NCBI GenBank assembly: GCA_963664675.2
Contig: CAXXLB010000014.1
Span: 124,001 to 188,000 of the forward strand
Origin: JASGMR01 sp963664675
GTDB lineage: Bacteria; Thermotogota; Thermotogae; Petrotogales; Kosmotogaceae
Reading direction: 5' to 3'
Length of the DNA stretch: 64,000 nt
Of this stretch, positions 50,081 through 58,616 are shown in pieces. The position numbers and the translations under genes were made by a program. The notes under the pieces were generated by a model. The model had not been told where the DNA came from, ran no database searches, and saw only the letters and a list, made by a program, of their open reading frames with translations. Within the stretch, counting starts at the first letter, position 1; each line of letters starts with the position of its first letter.

Positions 50081-50263
50081 TTATTCACCAATTTCGAGAA
50101 CTTGCTTTCCTCCGTAGTAACCACATCTCAAACAAATTCTATGTGGCTGCTTTGGTTCGCCACAATGGGAACAAGTGCTTACCGCGACTTTTATAGCTTT
50201 GTATCCCTTCGCTCTTTTCATATGCGTTCTTGATCTTGACCTTTTTTGTTTTGGAACTGCCAT
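50081..50263 (-). CDS. rpmF: 50S ribosomal protein L32
   Basis: A 60-residue basic protein, MAVPKQKRSRSRTHMKRA start and a zinc-type C-terminal half with CSHCGEPKQPHRICLRCGYYGGKQV. Both CxxC pairs are complete, so this is the zinc-binding form of L32. GGGAGGTATTTTA precedes the ATG. Confidence 0.96.
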   Translation of the reverse strand: MAVPKQKRSRSRTHMKRAKGYKAIKVAVSTCSHCGEPKQPHRICLRCGYYGGKQVLEIGE

Positions 50264-50283
50264 TAAAATACCTCCCGGATCTT

Positions 50284-50820
50284 CTATTCAATAGTTTTTT
50301 TTAACTCATTAAGTTTTTGATGCCATTTGTCTTCTTCAGACTTTTCCTCATCTTCACAAACATGATCAGGATTTTCATTTAAATCTGTACCACATGACGG
50401 ACATAATCCTTTACAATCAACAGAACACAATGCCTTCACAGGTACCTCAATGATTATAGCCTCAATTATTGGATCTGACAAGTCCAATTTTTCTCCCGTA
50501 ATTGGAAAAATCATATCTAAATTTTCAATTTCCCCTTCTCTTTGCAATTCATCAAAAGTGCTTTCTCCGACATAAAGCATCTCTATTTTTCCTTCTATTG
50601 TTTTTTCAATGGGCTTTAAACATCTAGCACATTCGATAATTATGGTCGTTTTCACCTTGCCCGTAACTAAAATATCATTTTTTTCTTTCTTCAATATAAT
50701 ATCAATTTCTATGGGTTTTATACAATTTAAATCATCGGATGAATTTGAGATTTTGGTTATAATTTTCTTTTCTTCCATGAAGCTGTTTATATCTATTATC
50801 AAAGAACTATCCATACTCAT
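50284..50820 (-). CDS. DUF177 (YceD) family protein
   Basis: Family linked to 23S rRNA accumulation and always found near rpmF. A beta-rich N-terminal part contains TTIIIECARCLKPIEKTIEG. The C-terminal signature has VDCKGLCPSCGTDLNENPDHVCE, with the characteristic cysteines in CxxxCxxC form. At 178 residues it is normal. AAGGAAGTGG lies six bases from the ATG. First gene of the rpmF-plsX-glmS-rsfS-rpsB operon. Confidence 0.9.
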   Translation of the reverse strand: MSMDSSLIIDINSFMEEKKIITKISNSSDDLNCIKPIEIDIILKKEKNDILVTGKVKTTIIIECARCLKPIEKTIEGKIEMLYVGESTFDELQREGEIENLDMIFPITGEKLDLSDPIIEAIIIEVPVKALCSVDCKGLCPSCGTDLNENPDHVCEDEEKSEEDKWHQKLNELKKTIE

Positions 50821-50852
50821 TTTTAACCACTTCCTTTGAATTTTACCAAAAC

Positions 50853-50882
50853 TTGACTAAAATTATCACTACCAATTATACA
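50853..50882 (+). promoter_or_regulatory. Candidate promoter in the divergent gap
   Basis: TTGACT (50853-50858) and TATACA (50877-50882) with an 18-base spacer point towards the beta-propeller gene, with a leader of about 125 bases. On the minus strand TATAAT overlaps the same place (50880-50875), but no good -35 accompanies it. Confidence 0.35.
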
Positions 50883-51013
50883 AAATATTAGTGAACAAAA
50901 ATCGAAAAATCAGAGCATTATTTATGAAATTTTACTAGATCTTTACATTGAAAAATAATATGTATTCCGAATTATAAAAAAATGCTTTACAATATTTCAA
51001 GGGGGAGTTTTAT

Positions 51014-52198
51014 ATGAAAACATTTTTTCTTGTTTTTATCTTTTTGTTTTTTCTCGTAACTGTGTTCGGTGCTACAGTGAATTTTCAGGATGTTCAGATG
51101 TTTTCTTCTTCAGAAATAAAGATAAATAAAATAATCTCGAAAGATAATAAAATACTTGTTGTCGGTTCGAACGAAAATGAAGATATGTACTATGGAATAA
51201 TCGAGAATGATGATCTTATTTTTGAGAATACTATTGTTGGCGAAAAAGAGGATTATTTATCGGATGTTTTAATCAGTGGTGATGGTAGTATCTATTTATT
51301 GGGATTTTCTGATTCAAAAACGGGTATTTTCGAAGATCAAAGAGGATTCGGTGACATAATACTCGTTAAGCTCAACTCTCAATATGAAGTGGAATGGCTC
51401 AGACATTACGGTGGAAATCTGCTTGATAGGGCCTATGATATCATTGAATCTTCAGATGATTATATATATGTTTGCGGAATGACAAATTCCAGCAATGTGG
51501 AAAATTATTCGAGAGTTGAAGATGCGTTCGTCATAAAGGTGGATACAGAAGGAAATGAGGAATGGAATAAAGCCTATGGAACGTACAATGCAGAGCAATT
51601 TAATGATATTGTTCAGATCGGTGAAGACAATTTTGTATTGACCGGGTACCGTTCAATTAATGACAAATCGGTTTCGTGTAATTACACTAATATTGATTTG
51701 ATACTTTCTTCGATTTCAGGAGATGGAAATCTGAACTGGGAAAAGGTGTATGGTGGCTTTTACGAAGAAAAAGGGTTCTCCATTGTGTTGAATGATGATA
51801 AACTTTTCATTTTGGGATCGAAAGAAGATATAAGCAGTTTTCTCAGTGAAGGTTATGGAAAAACGGATTTTTGGGTTTTGAATACAGATTTGAATGGAGA
51901 ATTGATTGAGGAATATGTTTACGGAGGATCGTCACAAGATTATCCAAAGGAAATGTATAAAACTGAAGATGGTTTAATATTAGCCGGAACTACAAAATCT
52001 GATGATGGTTTATTAAAAATGTACAAGAAAGATAAAGTGAAAGAAATCTTGATTTTTGAAATAGATTTTTCTGGAAATATTTCTCAAACTATTATTTTGG
52101 GAAATAAAGGAGAAAATGATCTTAACGATGTTGCCATAAATGGAAATAATCTCTTCGTATCATTTGTAAATCTGGAAAATAATTATATTTTTAAATAG
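51014..52198 (+). CDS. Secreted beta-propeller-like repeat protein
   Basis: A signal peptide of about 19 residues (ending VFGA) precedes repeats of about 50-55 residues. The consensus is a blade with GDIILVKLNSQYEVEW, YGGNLLDRAYDIIESSDDYIYVCGMT, then DAFVIKVDTEGNEEWNKAYG and so on. YGG, DGxIxxxGxT and a D-x-x-G-x-x-x-W turn recur at least five times. This is the SBBP-type beta-propeller pattern. No enzyme motif is seen. It sits 40 bases before the C69 dipeptidase gene on the same strand, with no clear terminator between. Role unknown; adhesion or ligand binding is only a guess. Confidence 0.7.
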   Translation: MKTFFLVFIFLFFLVTVFGATVNFQDVQMFSSSEIKINKIISKDNKILVVGSNENEDMYYGIIENDDLIFENTIVGEKEDYLSDVLISGDGSIYLLGFSDSKTGIFEDQRGFGDIILVKLNSQYEVEWLRHYGGNLLDRAYDIIESSDDYIYVCGMTNSSNVENYSRVEDAFVIKVDTEGNEEWNKAYGTYNAEQFNDIVQIGEDNFVLTGYRSINDKSVSCNYTNIDLILSSISGDGNLNWEKVYGGFYEEKGFSIVLNDDKLFILGSKEDISSFLSEGYGKTDFWVLNTDLNGELIEEYVYGGSSQDYPKEMYKTEDGLILAGTTKSDDGLLKMYKKDKVKEILIFEIDFSGNISQTIILGNKGENDLNDVAINGNNLFVSFVNLENNYIFK

Positions 52199-52238
52199 GG
52201 GCTTTGATCCCAAATTTTCGAAGTGGAGGTAAATACGA

Positions 52239-53900
52239 GTGAAAAGGTATCTTTTGGTATTAACGGTGTTGGTTTTGAGTCTGTTAAGTTTTGCTTGTAC
52301 GACAGTTATTGTTACAAAGGGTGCTTCAGCAGATGGGTCTATAATAGTTACTCATTCTGCGGATTGTGGAAACTGTGATTTCAGATTGGTTCCTGTTCCG
52401 GCTATGGATTATGAACCCGGAAGCAAAAGGGCAGTTTATCCTTTCATTGAGCATTACCCGAGATATGTTGGTACTGACATGGGTGAAGTTTACAATACAC
52501 CTGGATATGAACCAACGGAACCCCTCGGTTACATTGACCAGGTTGAGCACACATACGCATATTTTGATGCGGTATATGGAGTAATTAACGAATTCCAGCT
52601 TGCAATCGGTGAATGTACTTGTGCAGCGAACACTTATGCACAGGGCAGTGCAGAATGTATGTTCGATATTGCAGCTCTTTCAAGGGTAGCAATGGAGAGA
52701 TGTAAAACTGCGAAGGAAGCAATAGAATTAATGGGTTCTCTGGCTGTTGAATATGGTTATTACGGTTGGGGTGAAACATTGACTGTATGTGATAAAAACG
52801 AAGCATGGGTTATTGAAATGTGTGCTTCCCCTGATCAGAAGAGTGCATTGTGGGTAGCAAAGAAAGTTCCCGATGGAACAGTTTTTGTTGAATCCAACGA
52901 ATTCAGAATCAGAGAAGTGGATCCTGATGATCCTGATATGATGTATTCACCGAATTTATTCGAAGTAACTGCAGAAGCTGGCTGGTACGATCCTTCAACC
53001 GATGAGGTATTCGATTGGTTGACAACAGTAAGTCCTGGAGAATACAACCATCCTTACTATTCCTTAAGAAGACAGTGGAGTATGTACAACAGAATCGCTC
53101 CATCTATGGAATTGAGCCCATGGGTAGAAGATGCTTATACAGAAGAGTACCCGTTCTCAATCGCTCCTGATGAAAAATTATCCATTCAGGACGTTTTTGC
53201 TCTTTACAGAGACCATCTGGAAGGAACAGAATTCGATCTTACCAAAGGTTTAGCCGCAGGACCATTTGGTTCTCCTAACAGATACGAAGGTGGAAATAAA
53301 CTCGTTACAGGTGCATGGGAAAGAGCAATTTCTCTTTTCAGATGTGCTTACACTTTTGCTACACAGGTAAGAGATTGGTTACCGGATCCTGTTGGAGGAG
53401 TTGTATGGTGGGGACCCGATGCTGCTCATGATACAATTTTCGTTCCATTCTACTGTCAGATGACAGAAATTCCTGCCGCATATTCAACCGGTAGTCTGGA
53501 TAAATTCGATAAGGATATCGCATTCTGGCTTCATGATTTTGCAGGTAACTGGGCAGATCTCAAATGGAGTTACGTGATAGAGGATATTAAAGCTTTGCAG
53601 AGCGAACTCGAAGGAAAAGAAGTTGCACTTCAGCCTGCAGTCGAAGCCGCTGCTGTAATGCTTTACGAAACTGATCCTGAACTTTGTAAAGCATATTTAC
53701 AGGATTACTGTATCAACAATGCAAATGAAGTCGTTGCCAAATGCCAGGAATTTTGTGATTTCTTGATTACGAAATATCACGATGGTTATGTAAATGTTCC
53801 TAACATCGGTAGCAGTGTAGGTTATCCGGCTGAATGGTTAATGCAAGTTGGATATGAAGATGGTCCTGTTGATTACAGACCACTAGAAGAAAGAGACTGA
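52239..53900 (+). CDS. Secreted C69-family dipeptidase
   Basis: N-terminal-nucleophile peptidase of family C69 (PepD/dipeptidase A type). A signal peptide, MKRYLLVLTVLVLSLLSFA, is followed directly by CTTVIVTKGASADGSIIV, the usual mature N-terminus of the family. Signal cleavage would therefore expose the catalytic Cys20. HSADCGNCDFRLVPVPA, GVINEFQLAIGECTCAA and AGPFGSPNRYEGG are further C69 landmarks. The -3 Ser and -2 Phe do not fit a lipobox. At 553 residues it is normal for secreted members. GTG start, nine bases from GGAGG. Followed by a hairpin and then transport genes. Confidence 0.9.
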   Translation: MKRYLLVLTVLVLSLLSFACTTVIVTKGASADGSIIVTHSADCGNCDFRLVPVPAMDYEPGSKRAVYPFIEHYPRYVGTDMGEVYNTPGYEPTEPLGYIDQVEHTYAYFDAVYGVINEFQLAIGECTCAANTYAQGSAECMFDIAALSRVAMERCKTAKEAIELMGSLAVEYGYYGWGETLTVCDKNEAWVIEMCASPDQKSALWVAKKVPDGTVFVESNEFRIREVDPDDPDMMYSPNLFEVTAEAGWYDPSTDEVFDWLTTVSPGEYNHPYYSLRRQWSMYNRIAPSMELSPWVEDAYTEEYPFSIAPDEKLSIQDVFALYRDHLEGTEFDLTKGLAAGPFGSPNRYEGGNKLVTGAWERAISLFRCAYTFATQVRDWLPDPVGGVVWWGPDAAHDTIFVPFYCQMTEIPAAYSTGSLDKFDKDIAFWLHDFAGNWADLKWSYVIEDIKALQSELEGKEVALQPAVEAAAVMLYETDPELCKAYLQDYCINNANEVVAKCQEFCDFLITKYHDGYVNVPNIGSSVGYPAEWLMQVGYEDGPVDYRPLEERD

Positions 53901-53927
53901 TAAATTTCATTTGAATTAATTAACAAT

Positions 53928-53955
53928 CCGGTCTGCAAATCGCAGACCGGTTTTT
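53928..53955 (+). terminator. Intra-operon terminator after the C69 gene
   Basis: CCGGTCTGC (53928-53936) pairs perfectly with GCAGACCGG (53942-53950), loop AAATC, then five Ts. The next gene begins only 13 bases on, so read-through is likely to be partial. Confidence 0.88.
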
Positions 53956-53967
53956 GGGAGGCTATTT

Positions 53968-54600
53968 ATGAAAAAGTTTTTAATTGTACTATCCATATTA
54001 TTTGTTGGTTTAACTCTTTTTGCAGCCGAAGAAGTGACAATGGACATGCCATTTGTAGTTACTTCCGCCGGTCAGAGTGCTGAAGTAGAAACCGTTAATT
54101 ATATTTTGGATGAAGTTGGTTTGCCCTATGATTATCTTGATGTTCTTTCTGTTGATGAATTTAAGGCTGGAGTAGGATTGGCCGGTGCGGTAAGTGGTCC
54201 TGGTAAACATGTTTATGTTGGTTCAACTGAACCCGAAGGTACACCTTATGGAACACTTCTTTTGGCCTTAGGAGCCAGCTTAAAAGGCATGGGTGCGTCT
54301 GGACTCTCGGTTGACGGTGAAGTTGGAAGAATTAAAGAACTTATCAAGTATGCAAAGGAAAATAATATAGAAGTTCTTGTTGTTGCTATCGGTGGTGCGA
54401 TAAGAAGAGGACTTCCCGGTAGTCCTAATGAAGTTATCATTGAAGAAGTAGTTCCATCCGCGGACTATGTGGTTGTTTCTAAAGAAACTAATCCGGATGA
54501 CAAGTTCAATGAAATTGCAGATGCCGAAGGGATTCCCGTATTGGAAATAGATAGCGCATTTGATTTGATAGAGGTTTTTAATAATCTCTTTAGTCTATAA
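53968..54600 (+). CDS. Secreted DUF6305-like protein
   Basis: A signal peptide (MKKFLIVLSILFVGLTLFA) precedes a domain of about 185 residues starting VTMDMPFVVTSAGQSAEVETVNYILDEVGLPYDYLDVL. GSTEPEGTPYGTLLLALGASLKGMGASGLSVDGEVGRIKELIKYAKENNIEVLVVAIGGAIRRGLPGS has a Rossmann-like alternation. I believe it matches DUF6305, but cannot verify this. The order signal-peptide protein, then permease, suggests an extracytoplasmic binding protein for that permease. GGGAGG precedes the ATG. Function unknown. Confidence 0.7.
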   Translation: MKKFLIVLSILFVGLTLFAAEEVTMDMPFVVTSAGQSAEVETVNYILDEVGLPYDYLDVLSVDEFKAGVGLAGAVSGPGKHVYVGSTEPEGTPYGTLLLALGASLKGMGASGLSVDGEVGRIKELIKYAKENNIEVLVVAIGGAIRRGLPGSPNEVIIEEVVPSADYVVVSKETNPDDKFNEIADAEGIPVLEIDSAFDLIEVFNNLFSL

Positions 54601-54617
54601 GACTGGGGGAGATTATT

Positions 54618-55922
54618 TTGGATGCTGGTTTAATTTACACTCAAACGATACTTGCTGGTGTCGCTATGATAGCAGCATATATTGTAGGAAAGATATTTAA
54701 ATTAAAAACTGAAATTTGTCTGTTGTTAACGGTTATTGCCGGTGGATTAGTCGGCGGAGCTGGTTTGGGTCTTTTCAGACATATGGCCGAGGGATCGGCA
54801 ACATTTTTAGATATAGCTTTGATATTTGTTTTTGCGACTCTATTCATGAATATACTGAAGGAATCGGGTGGAATAAATTTTTTAGTTAAGAAGATTATCA
54901 GCGGATTTCATAACAAGAAAATACTTTTATTGATTCTACTTATGATAATTATATTAATCCCGGGAGCTTTAACGGGTGCAGGAAGTATATCTGTTCTTGT
55001 TGTTGGTGGAACGGTAGCGGCCGCTTTAAATGCCATGGGTCTGACGAAAAAAAGAACTGCGGCAATAATTTTTATTGTAGCAGGTTTGAGCGCTGCATGT
55101 CCTCCGGTTAATGTATGGGCTATGATGACATGTGCCGGAACAGCCATTCCTTATGTTGGATTCACTTTTCCACTGTTGATACCGGTTTTAATCACAGGTC
55201 TGTTTACGGTTTTGTTTCTCGGCAGGGGTGCAAAAAATATAGACAAAGAAGCAGCTCTTAGTCAGATAGAAAGCCCTAAAGACTATAAAAGTTATAAAAT
55301 AATATTGCCCTTTGTGTTGTTAATAGTATTGTTAATGGCTTCAAGAATATGGCCTTTTGACTTTCCCGTATTAGGATTACCATTGGTATTTGCTATTTGT
55401 GCTTTTTTTGCATGGATATTGGATGCGAAAGCGGTAAATATTGTAAAAACAACTAAGAAGACTGTTGAAGATTTAACGCCTCTTGTTGCGACTACGGTGG
55501 TTGTTGGGATGTTGCTCCAGATAATGAGTATGAACGGTACACGTGGTTTAATTTCAATGTTGATCGTGACGGCTCCTGTGGCGGTAATTTTCATTATAAT
55601 TCCATTTGTAATTCCAATATCAGAAGGTGTTTTGACCTATGGTGGAGCGATGGTATTTGGTATTCCTCTTATATGGATGTTCAATTCAATGGGATTGAAT
55701 CCTGTAATTATTTTAGCGGGATTGAGTTTAATGTGGCCGCTTGGAGATGCTTTGCCTCCAACAGCGTTAATTGGAAGACTAACCGTTTCTACGGCAGGAT
55801 ACGAAGGAAAATATTCTTCTTTTCTTAAGGAGTGTATAGTTCCATGGGTAGTAATCACTGTTGTAGGTATGATTATGGTTTTATTCAGTAATCAGCTTAG
55901 TTTTTTAATGTTCACTAACTAA
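54618..55922 (+). CDS. DctM/IT-superfamily permease
   Basis: Very hydrophobic, about 11-12 membrane helices. Features of the ion-transporter/DctM fold are seen: paired re-entrant-like segments PGALTGAGSISVLVVGGTVAAALNAMG and SLMWPLGDALPPTALIGRL, and GLSAACPPVNVWAMMTCAG. It looks like the large permease of TRAP-type or tricarboxylate-type carriers, but a canonical DctP or DctQ is missing. TTG start at 54618, following GGGGGAG. It comes between a secreted DUF6305-like protein and a tiny membrane protein, which could be its partners. The substrate may be a product of the C69 dipeptidase. Confidence 0.8.
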   Translation: MDAGLIYTQTILAGVAMIAAYIVGKIFKLKTEICLLLTVIAGGLVGGAGLGLFRHMAEGSATFLDIALIFVFATLFMNILKESGGINFLVKKIISGFHNKKILLLILLMIIILIPGALTGAGSISVLVVGGTVAAALNAMGLTKKRTAAIIFIVAGLSAACPPVNVWAMMTCAGTAIPYVGFTFPLLIPVLITGLFTVLFLGRGAKNIDKEAALSQIESPKDYKSYKIILPFVLLIVLLMASRIWPFDFPVLGLPLVFAICAFFAWILDAKAVNIVKTTKKTVEDLTPLVATTVVVGMLLQIMSMNGTRGLISMLIVTAPVAVIFIIIPFVIPISEGVLTYGGAMVFGIPLIWMFNSMGLNPVIILAGLSLMWPLGDALPPTALIGRLTVSTAGYEGKYSSFLKECIVPWVVITVVGMIMVLFSNQLSFLMFTN

Positions 55923-55933
55923 AGGAGGATATT

Positions 55934-56086
55934 ATGCCATTAATTACGATTTTTTATTACATTATGACTGGTATTGTTGCCATAATGATGATCTGGAATT
56001 TTATCAAGGAAAGGGATATACAAAAGGAAATTTTAATAATTATGGCTATAATTCCATTTCTTCTGAGATTATTCAGATTAAAGTGA
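55934..56086 (+). CDS. 50-residue small membrane protein
   Basis: A short ORF with AAAGGAGG five to six bases before its ATG, ending TGA at 56084-56086. The protein has two hydrophobic segments, residues 3-23 (ITIFYYIMTGIVAIMMIW) and 33-47 (ILIIMAIIPFLLRLF), joined by the charged turn KERDIQKE. Starting 12 bases after the permease stop and 16 before the next gene, it is clearly part of the operon. It may be a small subunit of the permease, in place of DctQ. No homologue can be claimed. Confidence 0.8.
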   Translation: MPLITIFYYIMTGIVAIMMIWNFIKERDIQKEILIIMAIIPFLLRLFRLK

Positions 56087-56102
56087 AGAGTGAGTGGTTA
56101 TT

Positions 56103-57251
56103 ATGAAAAGTAAAATTATTTTAATAGTTGTATTGGTTGTTTTTATTATTTTGGCTGGAATTCCTCTTTATCAGCAGAGGCATTTTGAAGAAAAAATTAT
56201 AGCTGGTGATTCGGTAGTTGACGTTTTAAAATTAAGTGAATACTTTGAACCTCTTAAGGGAACTATACAGGATACGAATGTATATAAGCTTGAGGGCGAG
56301 GAACCCGGAGGAAAGGTTTTAATCATTGCCGGTACTCATGAAAATGAACCATCCGCCGCTACTTTTGCATTTTTTATGGTAGAGAATATGAAGGTTGATA
56401 AAGGAACAGTATATATAATTCCTCACTTCAATAAAAGTGGATCGCTTGGTACGCAGGCAGGTGGAGGATTTCCTCTGTATTATGATATAGATACAGAATG
56501 GGGAGAAAAAGTATTCAGGTTTGGAGACAGAGGTTTACAACCACTTGATCAGTGGCCTGATCCTGATGTTTATGTTCATTATCCTGAAGGACAGCTTCTG
56601 TCATATATCGATTCCAGAAATACAAATAGAACATGGCCGGGTAAGGCAAACGGTACTCTTGCAGAACAGACAACATACGCAGCAATGCAGATGATAGAGG
56701 ATGAAGATATCGATATAGTTATTGATTTACACGAAGCAGAAACTATGTATCCGGTAACGAATTGTATAGTTGTTCCTGAAAAATCAAAATCTTATGCAAT
56801 TGGAACAGCACTATTTGTAAAGGGAAGAGAAGGATTTGAAAATCACGTTGAGCCTTCTCCAACTGGATACAGAGGCCTTTCTCATAGAGAAATTGGTGAT
56901 TATTCAGACGCATATCCATTCTTGTTTGAATCACCTGGACCACATCTTGATCAGATTACAGCCGGAAAAACCGTGGATTTAATTGTTTCAGGTATTGATC
57001 CCTTTATTATGGAAGCGGAGAAAAAAGGTTTGTTGTTTGTTCCTTATGATGAGAATGGATTTTCAATGGATAGAAGAGTTGGGCAACATTCTTCTGTTTT
57101 CCAGGAACTCATGAGTCAGTGGTCAAGAAAGAACAAGGATAAAGAAGTGATTGTTGAGGTACCAAAGTATGCAGATATTATCGAAAATGGCCTTGGATAT
57201 TATTTCAAAAATCCTGATGAGGTTGACGAAGATATAGTTTACATAGAATAA
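56103..57251 (+). CDS. Membrane-anchored AstE/aspartoacylase-like zinc hydrolase
   Basis: An N-terminal anchor helix (residues 4-24) is followed by a succinylglutamate desuccinylase/aspartoacylase domain. The zinc ligands are expected from GTHENEPSA (HxxE, about residue 80) and the His in IDLHEAE. The substrate Arg is in NTNRTWPGKANG, the family's NRxFPG-like motif. FESPGPHLDQ follows. The family cleaves N-acyl amino acids or carboxypeptide bonds. Position outside the membrane, together with the secreted C69 dipeptidase and a permease, suggests stepwise breakdown of a peptide or acyl-peptide before uptake. ATG at 56103; the GTG at 56094 adds three residues. Confidence 0.85.
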   Translation: MKSKIILIVVLVVFIILAGIPLYQQRHFEEKIIAGDSVVDVLKLSEYFEPLKGTIQDTNVYKLEGEEPGGKVLIIAGTHENEPSAATFAFFMVENMKVDKGTVYIIPHFNKSGSLGTQAGGGFPLYYDIDTEWGEKVFRFGDRGLQPLDQWPDPDVYVHYPEGQLLSYIDSRNTNRTWPGKANGTLAEQTTYAAMQMIEDEDIDIVIDLHEAETMYPVTNCIVVPEKSKSYAIGTALFVKGREGFENHVEPSPTGYRGLSHREIGDYSDAYPFLFESPGPHLDQITAGKTVDLIVSGIDPFIMEAEKKGLLFVPYDENGFSMDRRVGQHSSVFQELMSQWSRKNKDKEVIVEVPKYADIIENGLGYYFKNPDEVDEDIVYIE

Positions 57252-57279
57252 AAAAAGCGGTGAAAATACCGCTTTTTTT
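57251..57279. terminator. Bidirectional terminator after the AstE-like gene
   Basis: AAAAAAGCGGT (57251-57261) pairs with ACCGCTTTTTT (57268-57278), six-base loop. T runs on both strands let it serve the convergent SUMF1-like gene too. Confidence 0.88.
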
Positions 57280-57312
57280 ATTCCTTTATTAAGATTATTC
57301 GAAGGAAAAAAA

Positions 57313-58176
57313 TTAATTTTTGTTATCTTTATTTTCTCTGGTTATGGCTATTCTGAAGCCAATGAATGGCTTTTTTTCATTGTAATTATTTTCAAATCGA
57401 TAAAAAGGTTTACAATATTCAAAGATCGAATTTGCTCCACCACCTCTGATGATTTTATTATCATTTGTGTTGTAGTATGGATTAACCACATTTGAACCGT
57501 ATATATTTATACGGTAAGAGGAATCCGTTACCCATTCCCATAGGTTTCCACTCATATCGTACAATCCGAGTTCATTTGACGCTAGAGAACCTGCAGGATG
57601 GATTTTAAAATCGGAATTTTTTCTATACCAGCAGACTTCATTTATGTCATCACTACCTGAATATGTGCAGAACGTTGTGAATATACCACCTGTAGCCGCC
57701 TGTTCCCATTCTGCATCCGTTGGTAACCTGAAGCCAACAACTTCGGAAGGATCGTCGGTTTTATAACCGTTTTCATTTAATAAGTTCCCTTTATTGTCAT
57801 AAGAAGGGGGAAATTTATATTTTTTACATAGCCAATTACAAAAATTAACAGCATCCAGCCAACTAACTTCACAAATGGGATTTAAGGAATTTTCTTCATA
57901 ATAAATATCAGCATCTATTGAAAATTCAAGATTGGTATCTCTGACAAATTCCATAAACAGATCTTTGCTTAATTCATATCTTCCTATGAAATAATCGTAA
58001 GTAAAATCTATATAATGCATTAAGAGGGGAAAGTTAGAATTACATTCTATACACGGATTGCCCATAGAAAAACTGTATGTTTCCACCAGAACCAAGTCCA
58101 GTTCTTCAATATAATTTTTTGAAAAAACGAAAACGAAAATTAGAATTATGATTAAAACTGTTATTATTTTTTTCAT
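57313..58176 (-). CDS. SUMF1/FGE-like domain protein, exported
   Basis: A signal/anchor (MKKIITVLIIILIFVFVFS) is followed by a formylglycine-generating-enzyme-type fold: FIGRYELSKDLFMEF, EVSWLDAVNFCNWLCKKYKFPPSYD, GFRLPTDAEWEQAATGG, GLYDMSGNLWEWVTDS, IIRGGG and FIGFRIA. True FGE needs two Cys in the C-terminal CxxxxC; here only one is visible (EYCKPFYRF), so sulfatase activation is unlikely. Other SUMF1-like proteins bind ligands or form sulfoxide/C-S bonds. The ATG at 58176 overlaps the pgsC stop (ATGA), so it belongs to the pgs operon. The longer frame to 58236 would bury the signal. Confidence 0.8.
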   Translation of the reverse strand: MKKIITVLIIILIFVFVFSKNYIEELDLVLVETYSFSMGNPCIECNSNFPLLMHYIDFTYDYFIGRYELSKDLFMEFVRDTNLEFSIDADIYYEENSLNPICEVSWLDAVNFCNWLCKKYKFPPSYDNKGNLLNENGYKTDDPSEVVGFRLPTDAEWEQAATGGIFTTFCTYSGSDDINEVCWYRKNSDFKIHPAGSLASNELGLYDMSGNLWEWVTDSSYRINIYGSNVVNPYYNTNDNKIIRGGGANSIFEYCKPFYRFENNYNEKKPFIGFRIAITRENKDNKN

Positions 58177-58616
58177 ATCACACCATATATGAGTATAAGG
58201 AAAAATTTCACCAGAAAAGTTACTATTGATAAACATATTATTGTTTTAAAAACTCCTTGCTTATACATATCGTTCGCTATCAATCCGGGAATTATAAAAC
58301 CTATAACTCTCAGATCCAAATCGAGAGAAAAGTTAAGCGTGCTGGTATAGATCAGAGAAACCAACCATCCAAGAATGAATCCTATTAAGATACTCAGAAT
58401 GAATCTTCGCCTACCGAAGAGTATGATAAAATTCGAAAGCAATTTTACGGTAAAATATGTCACAATGGCTGCGACAAGTGTCATAACAATTCTTCCGGGT
58501 TCATTGACATAAATTGCCAGATATCCTCCTGAAATCAATCCTCCCGTCAATAAAGAGGTGAATTCAGAGAATATAAAACTCACCAGTAAACTCAAACCAA
58601 CCGAAATCGTAATCAT
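58173..58616 (-). CDS. pgsC: Poly-gamma-glutamate synthase membrane protein PgsC
   Basis: CapC/PgsC family: a 147-residue protein of four to five helices with SEFTSLLTGGLISGGYLAIYVNEPGRIVMTLVAAIVTYFTVKLLS, RRRFILSILIGFILG and LRVIGFIIPGLIANDMYKQGVFKTI. It works with PgsB in polymerising and exporting poly-gamma-glutamate or a related gamma-linked polymer. Its start overlaps the end of pgsB by four bases. No capA/pgsA gene is adjacent. Confidence 0.9.
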   Translation of the reverse strand: MITISVGLSLLVSFIFSEFTSLLTGGLISGGYLAIYVNEPGRIVMTLVAAIVTYFTVKLLSNFIILFGRRRFILSILIGFILGWLVSLIYTSTLNFSLDLDLRVIGFIIPGLIANDMYKQGVFKTIICLSIVTFLVKFFLILIYGVI

